A stretch of 64,000 nucleotides of DNA from Aegilops tauschii subsp. strangulata (lineage: Eukaryota > Streptophyta > Magnoliopsida > Poales > Poaceae). Numbering within the stretch: the stretch's first letter is position 1; the number at the start of each line of letters is the position of its first letter. Where the stretch lies: NCBI RefSeq assembly GCF_002575655.3, contig NC_053036.3, positions 647,550,736-647,614,735 on the forward strand, written 5' to 3'. The translations under genes were made by a program, and so were the position numbers. Positions 11,652 to 23,476 of the stretch are shown one piece after another. The notes under the pieces were generated by a model. The model ran no database searches. It saw only the letters and a list, made by a program, of their open reading frames with translations, and had not been told where the DNA came from.

Positions 11652-14600
11652 ATGGCACTCCAACGACCCTTATTTTCTCCACTCTTGTTCCTTTGCTTCC
11701 ATCTGCTGGCTGCATTACACACAACCTCCGATGCAGCCTTGAGCTCACACCTGCCTCAAGCCATGGACTGTTCAACGTCCGGCAACTACACCTCTAACAG
11801 TGCCTACCCTGCCAACCTGAACCAATTCCTTGCTTCTCTCCCAGAGAAGACTATCTTCAAGAACGGTGGTTTCATCAACGACACGGTCGGGGAGGGCTCG
11901 GGCACCGTTTACGGGCTGGCAATGTGCTCCGCTGACTACTCGCGCTCTGACTGCGGTGACTGCCTCGCGGCCGCTGCTAGAAGCAACGCTAACGGTCTGC
12001 CGAACCGCTGCCCCGGGAGCACCACCGTGCTCGCCTGGTTCGACCCGTGCCTCGTCCGCTACTCCGACACCAACTTCTTTGGCAAAGCTGAAATAGGTAA
12101 AATCTGGATGAATTTCACCTGTAAAATAGAACAAGTGCCTTTTTTTTCCCGACGAAATGGAGGTTATATTCCGGTCCTCTGCATCGATTGTTACATACCA
12201 AAACAAGTAGCTAGCTCTTTGAGATAAGATCAATTAGGTGTAAAATATGCACGAATTCCATGATCATAATTCCCACACAAAAAAAGAATTCCATGACCAT
12301 AAAAAACTGTGTGCTTCCGTCCGTGCAGGTGAAATCTACGCGCTGAATGGTCCAAGAGCCATCTGGGAGCCGATGCGGTACCGTGATGACGTAGTCAGAA
12401 ACTTGAACGAGTCGATAGGGGCCGCAGTGGCCTCGTCGCAGCGATTCGCGGCATCGTCGACGGATCCATACACGTTGGTTCAGTGCACGTGGGACCTGCC
12501 GCCGGACCAGTGCAAGCAGTGCCTGGACGTGCTGACGGCCAATGCGTCGAAGGACTGGACTTCCATGGCAGTAGATGGTAAGCGTAGGAGCTATAGCTGT
12601 TCTGTTAGGTACGGCAACACCAGCTTCGTGGTTGTGCCGTTCGGCGGTGCTCCTACCTCGCAGTCCGTAGACCAAGCAAGCAGACCAGCTACTCAGTCCA
12701 GCGGCCCCAGCAAAGGTATGCAGGTTCTATACTTCTATGTGATGTATATATACATGCTATTGTGGAAGAGAAGGAGTATATAGCAAAGTTTTAAATAGCA
12801 GGTTATGCCATTTAGGATGGCTTGGCCAGATCGTATGAAAAGTTATGGCGGAGCTATAAAGAAGCTAAGCCTACTTTAACATTTTTTTCCTTAAATAATG
12901 AGAAATGGAAAAATAAGGACAATCATATATAATATACCACACATATTTGACATACATATGTTCAGACATCAAAAAGTCAATCGTGATCAGGAGTCCTAAT
13001 TAGAATACCAAGATTTGCATCAATGCATCAGACATATTAAAAAAAATTAGAATAAAGCAGAAATTTGGGGCACTGTGACATGATGTAATACTTCTTATAC
13101 TTGAAATATTTTAACAATAAATGTTTATTAATATTTTTAGTGAAAAGGAACATTTTGTTTGTGGAAACAGAGAATTTTTGGGACAAGAAACATTTTGGCA
13201 AAAGGGAATGCTCTTTTCTAAGTAAATATCAAATGCAGGGAAAATGAACATTTTTTGCCGATTGAAAGTTGGTTATTGGAAATAAAAATAACCGGATACT
13301 CCCTCCGTTTTATATAAATATTTTTGTATGATTGATTAAATTTAATAGATGGAATATTGGTGTCTACAATGCCAAATTAGGTACATTAGATCTATCATCA
13401 AATATATCTTCGAAATTCATTTATTTCGTACATTGATACTTTTTATAAACTTTGCCGTTTCTAAAAATCATGAATTGAAATAGAATACACCTTATATTTT
13501 GGAATGGACGAAGTATTAAAACTATGCCCAATACGGTTCAATTTTGTTAAGAACATACTCTACATGAAGTCCTGTCTACGCTGTTTGTGGTAGATGTCCT
13601 CATAACTCTCCCTTGCGCAGGTTCTTGGACAGCTGGCGTGGTGGGATCTGTAGTTGGTCTAATTCTCTTGGCTTGTTTAGCAGCTCTGGTGGTCAAGCTA
13701 AAGAGCAAGCATGAAACAGGTTCGCATGACCCTCTCGGTGAATTATATATAATAATAGATATCGTGTACTCTCTCTGTAAACTAATATAAGATGGTTCAG
13801 ATCACTAAAATAGAGGAGTACAATAGTACGATATACATAATGCTTTTTTTCATAGGGCATGTTCGAGAGTTCACTTACCGGGAATTGGCGACTGCAACAC
13901 TTACCTTCAAGGACACAAGAAAGCTTGGACAGGGTGCATTTGGCATTGTCTATAAAGGTGCAGTGATGATAGAAGGCACACAAGTGGAGGTGGCTATAAA
14001 AAAGAATACAAGTGATGTGTCAGATGAAACGAGGAAGGCCTTTAAGAACGAGGTTGAAATTATGAGCCCGCTGAACCATCGCAACATTATACATCTTGTG
14101 GGTTGGTGCAACGAAAAGAACAACCTCTTGCTTGTCTACGAACTAGTGGAGAATCGCAACCTTGAAGCTCGGCTTTACAACCATGGTGGTACAGATTTAG
14201 TTCTTGATTGGCGCCAAAGGTAGTTAAACATGAACATGATGCTCAGATTACCTTTTTTTCAGACATCAAAAGAAACTCGTATTTTACAACCTTCAAATTA
14301 CTTACCTGGCATAGAATGCATTGTTCGTGTTTCAGGTACAACATATTGGTTGGAATAGCCTCGGGTCTTGAATATCTCCATAATAATTGTTCAAGAACCG
14401 TCCTCCACAGGGACATCAAGCCAGCTAATGTGATGCTGGATATGGACTTCACTGCTAAACTGTGTGACTTCGGTTTGGTGACACAACTTACACGTGCCGC
14501 AACCTCACGCTCAACAAATAACATTATTGGAACACTAGGCTACATGGACCCATTATACCAGCAGAACGGCCAGGTTACTAAAGAATCTGATGTCTACAGC

Positions 14601-14882
14601 TTCGGTGTGCTGTTGCTTGAGGTACTATGTGGCGTGGCGCCGATCCTGATTGGCAATCCCTTGAAAAACAGCCTCATCGAGAATGTCCGGGAATGTCGTG
14701 GGAGAAATGCAATTCTCGATGCAGCTCACCAACGGCTGAGGGGCGAGTATGATGAGGAAATTAAAGGAGCGTTGTTGATCGGGCTCCACTGTGTCGAAAC
14801 AAGACGTGGTGACCGCCCAACTATCAGAATTGTGTTGTCCAATTTAGTCAGCTTGACCGCATCACATGTTGTGATGTCTTGA
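11652..14882 (+). CDS. Cysteine-rich receptor-like protein kinase (two DUF26/Gnk2 domains), five exons
   Basis: Exons 11652-12096, 12329-12715, 13621-13737, 13856-14219 and 14336-14882 have GT/AG borders and join in phase to about 619 codons. A signal peptide comes first (LFSPLLFLCFHLLAALH). DUF26 domain 1 has C-x8-C-x2-C (CSADYSRSDCGDC), and domain 2 has the same pattern (CTWDLPPDQCKQC). A TM helix follows (VVGSVVGLILLACLAALVV), then a kinase with GQGAFGIVYKG, VAIKK, HRDIKPAN, CDFG, GYMDP and DVYSFGVLLLE. All key catalytic residues are present (RD type). The C-terminus stops soon after subdomain XI. CRKs sit in the plasma membrane and act in stress and immune signalling; the ligand here is unknown. 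The third exon's donor (13737) is chosen because it keeps phase; gt at 13720 is an alternative. A LINE lies just upstream. Confidence 0.88.
13297..13515. mobile_element. Stowaway MITE in the second intron of the CRK gene
   Basis: The left end tactccctccgttttatata and the right end 'ttttggaatggacgaagta' are inverted and bounded by TA. The internal sequence is AT-rich and non-coding, about 219 bp. Confidence 0.75.
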
Positions 14883-15414
14883 CAAATGCAGGTGAAGATA
14901 CACGAAGGGGCAGCCCTCCTGCAATGGAGCACTATATAGTATGTACAATGACGAAGTTTGTTAGGTATTGTAAACCATATGATATATATGCGTGTGATCT
15001 TCTTGCTCAACAATTTGATTGACCCAATATTGGGTGTGCGTTCATGAAACATGTGTGATTATGTAATTGTTGATCTCGCGATTCAATAAATCATGTTGTC
15101 GTCGTTGTTTACATCCTAATTCAGCCAACCTTGTAAGGCACTGTTTGGATTACCATTTCTCTTTAAGATACACCCTTAAAATATACACGTCTCCACCCAC
15201 AGGTTTCGTTTGGAGCCGGAAAACACTCATGTCCAGTAAAATGCACTTGTAAAATTAATACCCTCGACCGCTATGTAGTGTTTTATTTTATTCTGTATCA
15301 TCAACTGCCCCGGCTATGGCAAAAGGGCCCACTTTCCGTGTGGAAGTGCTTTTCAGTGATGTCTCGCGGCGATAGTGGTCATGCGGGTCACGCATCTTCT
15401 GAATCTTAATTTGA
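14883..15414. other. 3' flank of the CRK gene, no gene seen
   Basis: This is AT-rich intergenic sequence. The string gcactgtttggattacc near 15139 resembles the start of some grass MITEs, but I could not find a second end. Confidence 0.5.
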
Positions 15415-15526
15415 TACTCCCTCCGCTCGAAAAAGGTTGTTTCAAATTTGTCTTTAAAATAAATTATCTAGCACCATGGATGTATCTAGCACTAATAGGG
15501 ATAAGTTTTTTCGGACGATGAAAGTA
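15415..15526. mobile_element. Short Stowaway-like MITE
   Basis: The left end tactccctccgctcg and right end cggacgatgaaagta are imperfect inverted repeats bounded by TA. The element cuts into the NLR-like remnant that follows. Confidence 0.6.
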
Positions 15527-15824
15527 CTACATAGTTAATAATCTTTTTGCTCATAGTAGCAAGAAGGGTGCCCTTGGTCAACTCCATGCGCAGCATGAAG
15601 GAGTAGAGGCGTGTCTCGATGGCTTGTAACAGCACCCTGACCTTGTCGCGTGGAGCTGTAGGTCCGCTGCAAGCCGGAGGCATCTCCCAAAGGAAAGTGC
15701 GCATCCTCATCACCTGGACCTTGAGATTACACAGCCTGTCCTTCACGGTCTTGTCCACGCCCCACTCGTCGCTGAGCAGGTTACCAAGAGATGGCACGGC
15801 GGCCTGAAGCACTGCTCACGGCAT
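15527..15824 (-). pseudogene. Remnant of an NLR N-terminal (Rx-type coiled-coil) domain
   Basis: On the minus strand from ATG at 15824 the frame reads M-P-stop-AVLQAAVPSLGNLLSDEWG, then 'DKTVKDRLCNLKVQVMRMRTF'. The pattern 'xAVPxLxxLLxDE...VxxLxxxxxxMxxFL' resembles the start of cereal CC-NLR resistance proteins (Rx_N fold). The third codon is TGA, and homology fades within about 60 codons. A MITE then interrupts it. NLRs are intracellular immune receptors; this remnant has no NB-ARC. The call rests on pattern similarity only. Confidence 0.45.
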
Positions 15825-16150
15825 GCTCTTGCGGTGCGCTCTCACCCTCTCTTGCTGGCTAATTTCTTGCTTAATTAGAGAAGCTCTTGCTAGGTACCGA
15901 AAGGTTGCCTTGGCTATAGTATAGACTGCTGGTGGAGCTAGAAATAAGATTTGTGTTGCGATGAAGCTGGTTCATGCTAGGCGTAAATGTTTTGTCTGTC
16001 GTGTACAGTCCAATTCATTATTTGTTGCGCCTGCTACCTACTGTTAATTCCAAGATAAGCTAGCAATCGTCTTTCTGCACAGGATCCTTTTGAGAATCTT
16101 AATAGTTTAGCCACTGGTTGGTTATGTCTTCAAGGGATACAAGTTAAAAT

Positions 16151-16219
16151 ATGCTCACTCCGTCTCAAAATAAGTGGTGCTAATTTAGTACAAAGTTAGT
16201 TTTGAGGCGGAGGGAGTAC
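16151..16219. mobile_element. Very short Stowaway-type MITE
   Basis: It is bounded by tgctcactccgtctcaaaat and 'ttttgaggcggagggagta', which are inverted relative to each other. The whole element is about 70 bp. Confidence 0.7.
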
Positions 16220-16414
16220 TATATGAAGTTGCCAGGCAGTTTTCGAATACAAAATGACAATTGGGCAAGAACGCCACACACAAGGTGACTCAAGTTTTGT
16301 TGAATGGGTCATAGATGACAAAAACACAGTCTAAAAAAATTGGATTTGAGTATCAAGACTTCTTATCTTCTATGAAGTCTTTCTACTTTATTCACAACCA
16401 TTAGTACACACTAG

Positions 16415-17515
16415 CAAAAGGGCCCGTGCATTGCAACGGGAGAAAAAAAATCCAATGGTCATGATCACATTTCGTTGCATCACCGAGATACAATATCTCT
16501 CTCTCAATTTCGCGAAATCATGAACATTTTTTAAAATTATGAACAGTTTGTTAAACTCATGCACATATTTGAAATCGCAAACAACATACTATTACAAATT
16601 TCTGAACATTTTCTACAATCAAGAACATTTTTGCTATTTACAAACATTTTTTAAAAATTGTGAACATTTTTAAGCAATTTTCCTGAACTGGCAAACATTT
16701 CTAGAATCGATGAACTTTTTCTAGAAATTGGGTGGAATAGTTATTGAATTTGACGAAGTTTTTTTGATTTAACAAAAATTTTTGGAAATGCCCGTCCGTT
16801 GCAATGGGAAAAAATATCAAGTTATACAGGTGTGGTAGATATAAAAAAGTATGAATCAAATTCACAAAGTATATCAAGTTATACAGGTTTCCATGAAAAT
16901 CCATTTGAAATCATGATTTGTTTATAATATGTGAGCAAATTTTTAAGTCATGAACATTTTATGATTTTCCGAATATTTTTTGAATTCACAAACAGTTTAT
17001 CATTTTCTAACTTTTTTTTGAAAACTCGCAACTGTTTGATATTTTGGAAATCCGAAATTAATTTTGAGATAAAAACAAAACAGAAATAAAAAAGGAAAAA
17101 AAATAAAAAACAGGGGGCGCCACGAATCCGAAGTTAATTTTGAGAGAAAAGAACCAAAACAGCAATAAAAAATTAAAAAAAAGAAATACAAAACAGGGGC
17201 GCCACGCCCCGCACATGGGCTGGCCCATTACTGCGCATAAGATAGGTAAACAGAAAGAGAAAAAGCTGGGAGAACAAGGGATCGAACAATGGTACCCGGT
17301 GTGGAGCTTCGTAGCCTCAACCATCGTGCTACTCACCCATTGGTGTTCATATACCGTATCAACTTATAATAACAGAACCCGGTGGCGATATTTGAAATTA
17401 AAACCGAATCGTTTTTGCCACTTACGGGTGGCATTGGTGAGTAATTATTGCCAACTTCAAGGGTAGTTTTTATGACGTACAGGCAGAAGCCCAATTCTTT
17501 TTATTAATAGGTAAA
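16415..17515. repeat. AT-rich dispersed repeat with 'gaacatttt' motifs
   Basis: It starts with actagcaaaagggcccgtgc plus attgcaacggg, a terminus that recurs widely in Triticeae DNA. A long A/T-rich stretch follows with many copies of 'gaacatttt'. Its final part has the tRNA-like string ggatcgaac near 17280 and ends around 'ttattaataggtaaagata'. I could not assign it to a superfamily. The same terminus in reverse occurs at about 29190-29221. Confidence 0.55.
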
Positions 17516-18200
17516 GATAAAGATATACGTACAAACAAGACCAACTTGTGCGTTAGTTGCCTAGCCAAACAACAAAGTATGACAACTAGGCATCTGCATA
17601 CCTAATATGAACTAAAAGAAGGGATATCAAGACTTGGTATGCTATGCAAAAGTCATCATAATCTATAGAGTCCAACAAATTGATCTGATAAAAGAAATCT
17701 ACAGTTAATCCATCCAGAAAAGAGGAAACTTTCCGTTACCTACCAAGTAATGCAAGATGAATAGACGATGTATGGGTCATCATTTACCTCTAGATCCAAA
17801 AACCAACCACGCAGCGAGAGGCAACGAGCTGCCGTCTGGCGGACGAGCTGGCCGTGCTAGCCGGGCCGGAGGACAAAGGGGATTAGGAGGAAAAGAAGGG
17901 GATCGATTGTTTATTTATCTAGTGTTTTCTTTTTTCTTTTACCAGGTTGGGTCTTTACTAGTAGCTACATATGGGGGTGGGGGGGGGGGGGGGGGGGGGG
18001 GGGGGGCATCTCCCAGTAACTCAGGGGTATATTGGATCAAGAGACAAGGTCAAAGCCCTTTGGCTGTATGAAAACCGCACAAAGGGGCACAAGTGAGCAG
18101 CGATTTGCCAGAAGAGGGGCAAAACTGAGTGGTGCCAAAAAATAAGTGCACAACTGATTAGTGAATGAACTAAGGGCAAATAAACCCGGAAATCCAATCT
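17516..18200. other. Intergenic, with G28 homopolymer at 17979-18006
   Basis: No gene is supported. A frame at 17757-18071 exists only by reading through the G tract as poly-Gly. The run of 28 G residues after 'atgggggt' could form G-quadruplex structure or mark an assembly weak point. Confidence 0.7.
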
Positions 18201-18549
18201 GGCTCCCAGGAGCACGTGTGAAAAATGATTTTTGAAATGTTAAAAAAATCCCAACAAAATTTCTATCTATTCATAGTCACATTCAAATGCTACCTTCAAA
18301 AATTTTAGGCAAAAAGGTTAAACATTTTGGTCTGTGCAAAAAAAAAAATTGAACACAAAATGTTACCCCAAAATGTCACCTCAAATTTGTGTTTTTCACC
18401 GACGAAACACTACTGCCCCGTTTCGCATGAAAATTCTCGAGCATGCTTGCGACACTAACACGAACATCCATAAAAAAATCAGAATTTTTCGAAAATATTT
18501 AACCACTTTTTAGGTACTGTTCATCCAGGAGAAAATGCTCCCGGGAGCC
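18201..18549. mobile_element. Non-autonomous MITE with 14-bp terminal inverted repeats
   Basis: The left end ggctcccaggagca (18201-18214) is the inverted complement of the right end tgctcccgggagcc (18536-18549) with one mismatch. The interior of about 320 bp is AT-rich and non-coding. I see no convincing target duplication. Confidence 0.75.
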
Positions 18550-19296
18550 AAAATGACTTCCCCAAAAAAGCGCAGATTATTAATATGTAGTATTTGCTAG
18601 TTCACTGTTAGGGGAAATTATTTCCCTTTGCTGCTGCTTAATCAACACCACATGTCTTCTGCTGTTACACTTGTAACGGAGGAGGAATGCCCTCGGCTCC
18701 AAAGCTATATAGTTCTGTTAAAAAAAATGACCGTGCAATTTTTTGGGTGCTAGTGTTGGTCAGTGATATCCTTGCATTTTATTTATTTTATTAATTGCAG
18801 CCAATGTTCGTCAAAGTGTAATTACCTTTTTACCAATATTTATAGTCGTTGTATCTTCTGTGCGTGGACAGCAGAATGAGTGCTGCTACGCAGATGGCGC
18901 TGCATAGCCGATTTTGGGACGATACTGTCAATCAAACCATCCATGCAGAGGATAAACTGTAGCACAACCGTTGGATGCAGTGTCGTCTCCATGTGTGTGT
19001 CGTTTGCTAAGTAGTTTCGCAGCAGAATTGTTGCTAGTGCATCGATCGTGTCTTCTCTGTTTTATGTACCTGCCAGCTTGCTAATTGACCATTTTCTGAA
19101 CGTGTTTGGGGAGACTTGAAAGAGATGAGTAATTTTTTAGCCTAAAGAGATGTGTCATTCATTTTGCTTCGGTACACAATAAAAAGAAAAGAAAAAGAAA
19201 TGTAGCTGTCCACCAAACTCTTTGACAAATATACTGCATTACAACCATGTGGGCGCAAGCGCGTAATCAATAAAATAAAACAGGCCTGCTAAAAAT
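18550..19296. other. Intergenic sequence, no gene seen
   Basis: No sustained coding frame or recognisable repeat end is visible. A short A/G-rich run lies near 19180-19200. Confidence 0.55.
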
Positions 19297-19628
19297 CAGT
19301 CGACTGAGATTTAATGAAGTCTCAGTCGACCATGCAACATTTTTTTGACCGTATGCAACATTTTTTCATACTGGTTGCAACATTTGTTTTGTTGGTTGAA
19401 GCATGTCATCCCTCCTCGGTTGTAGCACGTCATCTCACCAGTTGCAACATCCTTCATTGACGGTAGTAGCATTTTAGTTAGAACGGTTGTAGCATTTGTT
19501 GTTGTTGCTTGCAATACCATCGCAACATTTTTCGTCGCCGTTTGTAGCATCTAGCCGTGCCGCTTGTAGCAAAAAAAGACATGCTGACGTCACTCGACTA
19601 AGACTTCGTTAAGTCTCAGTCGACTGAG
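19297..19628. mobile_element. Fold-back MITE with AGTCGACTGAG ends
   Basis: Both ends are about 34-bp inverted repeats built on cagtcgactgag and tctcagtcgac, and each end is itself partly palindromic. Between them are repeated 'gcaacattttt' and 'tgtagcat' motifs. This is a familiar Triticeae fold-back repeat structure; no protein is encoded. Confidence 0.7.
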
Positions 19629-19869
19629 TTCTAGACACACCAAAAATAAAATAAGGAACTGATTGATATGGCCGGCCTGATGGATCCATCACACAGCGAC
19701 GACCCGTCTTCATTTCTCCCACCTCTCGCTGGAAAGCAAGTCTAACAATGGCTTCTCCTGGTGGCGACGATGGAGCACAGGAGCAGGAGGCAGGCTTTCA
19801 TTTTCCCGGCTCAAGCACCAGCACCAGCACCAGCTCCAGGTTAGTAGTGCTAGGTTCTCTTCTCTCCGG

Positions 19870-19873
<4 letters not shown>

Positions 19874-19904
<31 letters not shown>
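19874..19904. repeat. C31 homopolymer in the first intron of tandem-kinase copy A
   Basis: An uninterrupted run of 31 C residues begins 34 bp after the exon 1 donor. It is complementary to the G28 tract 1.87 kb upstream. Confidence 0.95.
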
Positions 19905-19906
<2 letters not shown>

Positions 19907-20707
19907 ACATGCTATGTTTACTACTAGCTACCTAGATTGCGGCAGGTTCTGAACTTCTGATGCGGCTAGCTTAACACATCTGATGATCTCTCACTGGATC
20001 CAAAATTATTCTATGGCTATCTTATTTCATACGCTCCTTGGTGCTCGGTCAACCCATATCAATGGCTATCTGGGTTAAATAGTTCATCTTTATATCTTGG
20101 TTCATCATGTCATAAGTTGGTCGTGCATAAGGATTCAATTTGTACCAGCAGAGACACTGCCACTGCCGAAAGGTCAAACTGCCAAGCCATGGAGCCAAAA
20201 AATCTAACACTGACATTATTAGAAAAAATTACGAATAATTTCTCCAAGGAGCGATTACTTGGTCATGGTGCATATGGAAAAGTGTACAAGGTAAGATTTA
20301 TTCAGGACACTTCATTTTGTACCAAAAATGTGTGTCACGAAACCAGCAAACAAAGCTTGATACATCCATTTTTCTGCTTGACATATGATGTTGTGTGCTG
20401 TACATCTTGAGCAGGGTGTGCACGACGGACGAGAGATTGCTGTGAAGCTGCTCAATAATAACATGCAAACAATTGACGATGAGCAATTCATACATGGGTT
20501 TTCTAACCTTATGATGCTAAACCATCCAAACACTATACAGTTGGTTGGCTACTGCTATGAAACACGACGTGAGCATATGGACTTCAATGGCAAAATTGTT
20601 TTTGGTGAAATTATATAAAGCACTTTGCTTCGAGTATATGCCCAAGGGGAGCCTTCAAAGGCATCTTTCTGGTAACAAGGATGCTCCACTTCAACTATAC
20701 TACATAA

Positions 20708-21234
20708 TATTCCTTCTGTTCCATAATATAAGACCTTATTACATCCAATTTGTGAGTATATTGGATGTAATAAAGCGAAAATACAAAGGTGAACATGGGT
20801 GCGCACGCACCCACATGAATAGTAAATTCATAAAAAATACTAGAAAAAATAAAAAAATTCTGAAATTTCGCGGTATGAAACTTAGTCGATCATTCTACTC
20901 ATGTGTGAAGTTTCATGATGTCTTGACACCCATGGTATTCTTAGTGAAGAAAATACAAATGCGACCATACTATTCATTAAACAGTGTTTTTAATATAACT
21001 TCAATTAGCTTCGATTTTGTCATTTTTGCCCAGATTACCATGGATGTGATTTCTTCGTGAAACTTCATATGCGAGTATACCGGTTGACTATGTATATTAC
21101 AAAAATAAGTTCAGATTTTTTTGATTTTTTCTAGCATTTTTTTAAATTTACTATTCATAAAGGGTGCGCGCGCACCCATGTTCACCAAATCCGCGTCCGT
21201 AATAAAGATCCTATATTATGGGATGGAGGGAGTG
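20708..21234. mobile_element. Stowaway MITE split by a second MITE (20788-21186)
   Basis: The outer element has inverted ends tattccttctgttccataat and 'tattatgggatggagggagtg'. At 20788-21186 an inner element of about 400 bp has TIRs ggtgaacatgggtgc and gcacccatgttcacc, with aaa on each side as a possible 3-bp duplication. Both lie in the third intron of tandem-kinase copy A. The nesting shows the outer element came first. Confidence 0.75.
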
Positions 21235-23476
21235 CTTATTAATCATGCCAAGAAAAATGTCATCTATTTCTGGATACAATTGACAATCTCGTTGTACAAC
21301 AAATTTGCAGATGAATGTAATGGACTTGATTGGCAAACACGTTACAAAATTATCAAAGGGGCCTGTGAAGGTTTAAAATACCTCCATGAAGGATTCGAAA
21401 AACCATTTTACCACTTGGACCTAAAACCAGACAATATACTTCTAGATAAAAACATGGTCCCTAAACTGGCAGATATTGGTTTGTCCAAGCTTTTTTGGCG
21501 AAGAACAAACTAGGGTCACACAAGTACTATTGCAGGAACTGTGTAAGTAAATGCCTCCTGTGAATGAACTCATTTCTAATGAATAAACTCTATTTGTAAT
21601 ATTTATGTTTCCATGTGCAGTGGATACATGCCACCGGAATACTTATTTGGAAATTTAGTCTCAAATAAGTTAGACATATTCAGCTTGGGTGTTGCAATGA
21701 CCAAGATAATTGCAGGGCATAATGGCCATGATGAGCTTCTTGATCAAGTAAGAAAGCTATCTCTTATACTGGACAGAAGGATCATGTTTATTTTGAACAA
21801 TATTATGATATCCCCTACATTTGTATGTTGTAATTCTAGCGAAACACTTTGATGACATAGGTACAAGGAAATTGGAGAAAAAGGTTACAGACAACATGGA
21901 GTTCTCCTGAGCCACTAGAAGCACAATGTCAACAAGTGAAAAGATGTAGTGAGATTGCACTGAGCTGTATGGAGACGGATAGGCACAAAAGGCCAAGTAT
22001 AGTGGACATCATACATGAACTTAACCAGACTGAAAAAATTATGGAGAAGGTTACTTCTTACTATGAACAAGAACTGTCACCACCACCTTCCAATTCAAAT
22101 GTTGTTTAACCTGTAGCATTAGCTGGACCTTCAAAGCCATCCCCACTACCTATCCCAATAGCATCTTACATTGGATCTTCAACACCTCGCTGGCGTCCAC
22201 CTCCAGTGACTAGTTCTGTCATGCTGCCACCGCCGACACCACCACCGCCAAGTGGTGGCCTGATGAAATTCTTCCGCATGTTCATCCAGCGCAAACCCAA
22301 GATGAAAGGTGCATGTCCTTTGTCCATTTCCTTCCTCAGTCACTCTTATATTCTGTTTGAGATAGGCAGTACATCGCATCACATCTACCTTCTCACTTTT
22401 GCATCTTCTGCACAGATTTGCTTGCCTCTCATAGATTTCCAGAGAGAGCTACCCGTTGCATATGAATATATATTGCTTTTTTCTGTTCTACAGGGCATAG
22501 TGGATGGTTCACTTACCAGGAATTGGCGGATGCAACCCGTGACTTCGCAGACACGCGAAGGCTTGGACAGGGTGCCTTTGGTGTTGTCTATAAAGGTGCA
22601 GTGATGGTGCAAGACAAAGAGGTGGACGTGGCTATAAAGACAATACTTGTTGTGTCAGATGAAGCTAGGGCTGCCTTTAAGAACGAGGTTGAGATTATGA
22701 GCCCGCTGAACCATCGCAACATTATACGTCTTGTGGGTTCGTGCGACGAAAAGGACAATCTCTTGCTTGTCTATGAACTAGTGCAGAATTGCAACCTTCA
22801 GGCACAGCTTTACAACCATGGTGGTTTAGTTCTTGATTGGCGCCAAAGGTAGTTAAACACGAACATGATGCTCAGATTACCTTTTTTCAGTCATCAACAG
22901 AAACTCTGTTTTTTCAACCTTCAAATTACTTACCTGGCATAGAATGCACTCTTCGTGTTTCAGGTACAACATATTGCTTGGAATAGCCAGCTAATGTGAT
23001 GCTGGATATCTCCATAATAATTGTCCGAGAACCATCCTGCATAGGGAGACAAGCCAGCTAATGTGATGCTGGATAGGGACTTCAATCCTAAACTGTGTGA
23101 CTTCGGTTTGGTGACACAACTTACCCATGCCGCAACCTCACGCTCAACAAATAACCTTATTGGAACACAAGGCTACATGGACCCATCATTCGAGCAGTAC
23201 GGCAACGTTACTACACATTCTGATGCCTACAGTTTCGGTGTGCTGCTGCTTGAGGTAGTATGTGGCGTAGCACCGATCCTGATTGGCAATCCCCTGAGAA
23301 ACAGCCTCATTGAGAATGTTCAGGAATGTCATGGGAGAAGTGCAATTCTCGATGCAGCTGACAAACGGCTGAGGGGCAAGTATGATGAGGAAATTAAAGG
23401 AATGTTGTTGATCGGGATCCACTGTGTTGAAACAAGACGTAGTGATCGTCCAACTATCCGAATTGTGTTGTCCTAG

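Larger units (their letters stand above)
19748..23476 (+). pseudogene. Tandem-kinase gene, copy A (kinase 1 - Pro-rich linker - kinase 2), broken
   Basis: Exons that join in phase are 19748-19839, 20152-20290, 20415-20671, 21311-about 21540, 21621-21747, 21861-22308, 22494-22848 and 22964-23476. No signal peptide or TM is visible. Kinase 1 has [24 protein letters not shown] (HLD for HRD), ADIG (for DFG), MPPEY and HKRPS. A Pro-rich linker (PPPTPPPPSGG...FFRMF) follows. Kinase 2 (FTYQEL, GQGAFGVVYKG, VAIKT, CDFG) closely resembles the CRK kinase at 13856-14882 and keeps its intron position. Defects are a 1-nt shift near 20615, shifts near 21490 and 21525, TAA at 22106, a local copy error with TAA near 22990, a shift in HRD near 23050, and TAG at 23474. 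Two-kinase proteins are known resistance proteins in wheat; this copy looks dead. Confidence 0.8.

Noticed and set aside
13720..13737. Alternative donor at 13720 for CRK exon 3
   Set aside because: Using gt at 13720 changes the joining phase so that the kinase exon goes out of frame; the donor after 13737 keeps phase 1.
17757..18071. 104-codon frame
   Set aside because: It exists only because the G28 tract reads as poly-Gly; no flanking similarity or splice evidence.
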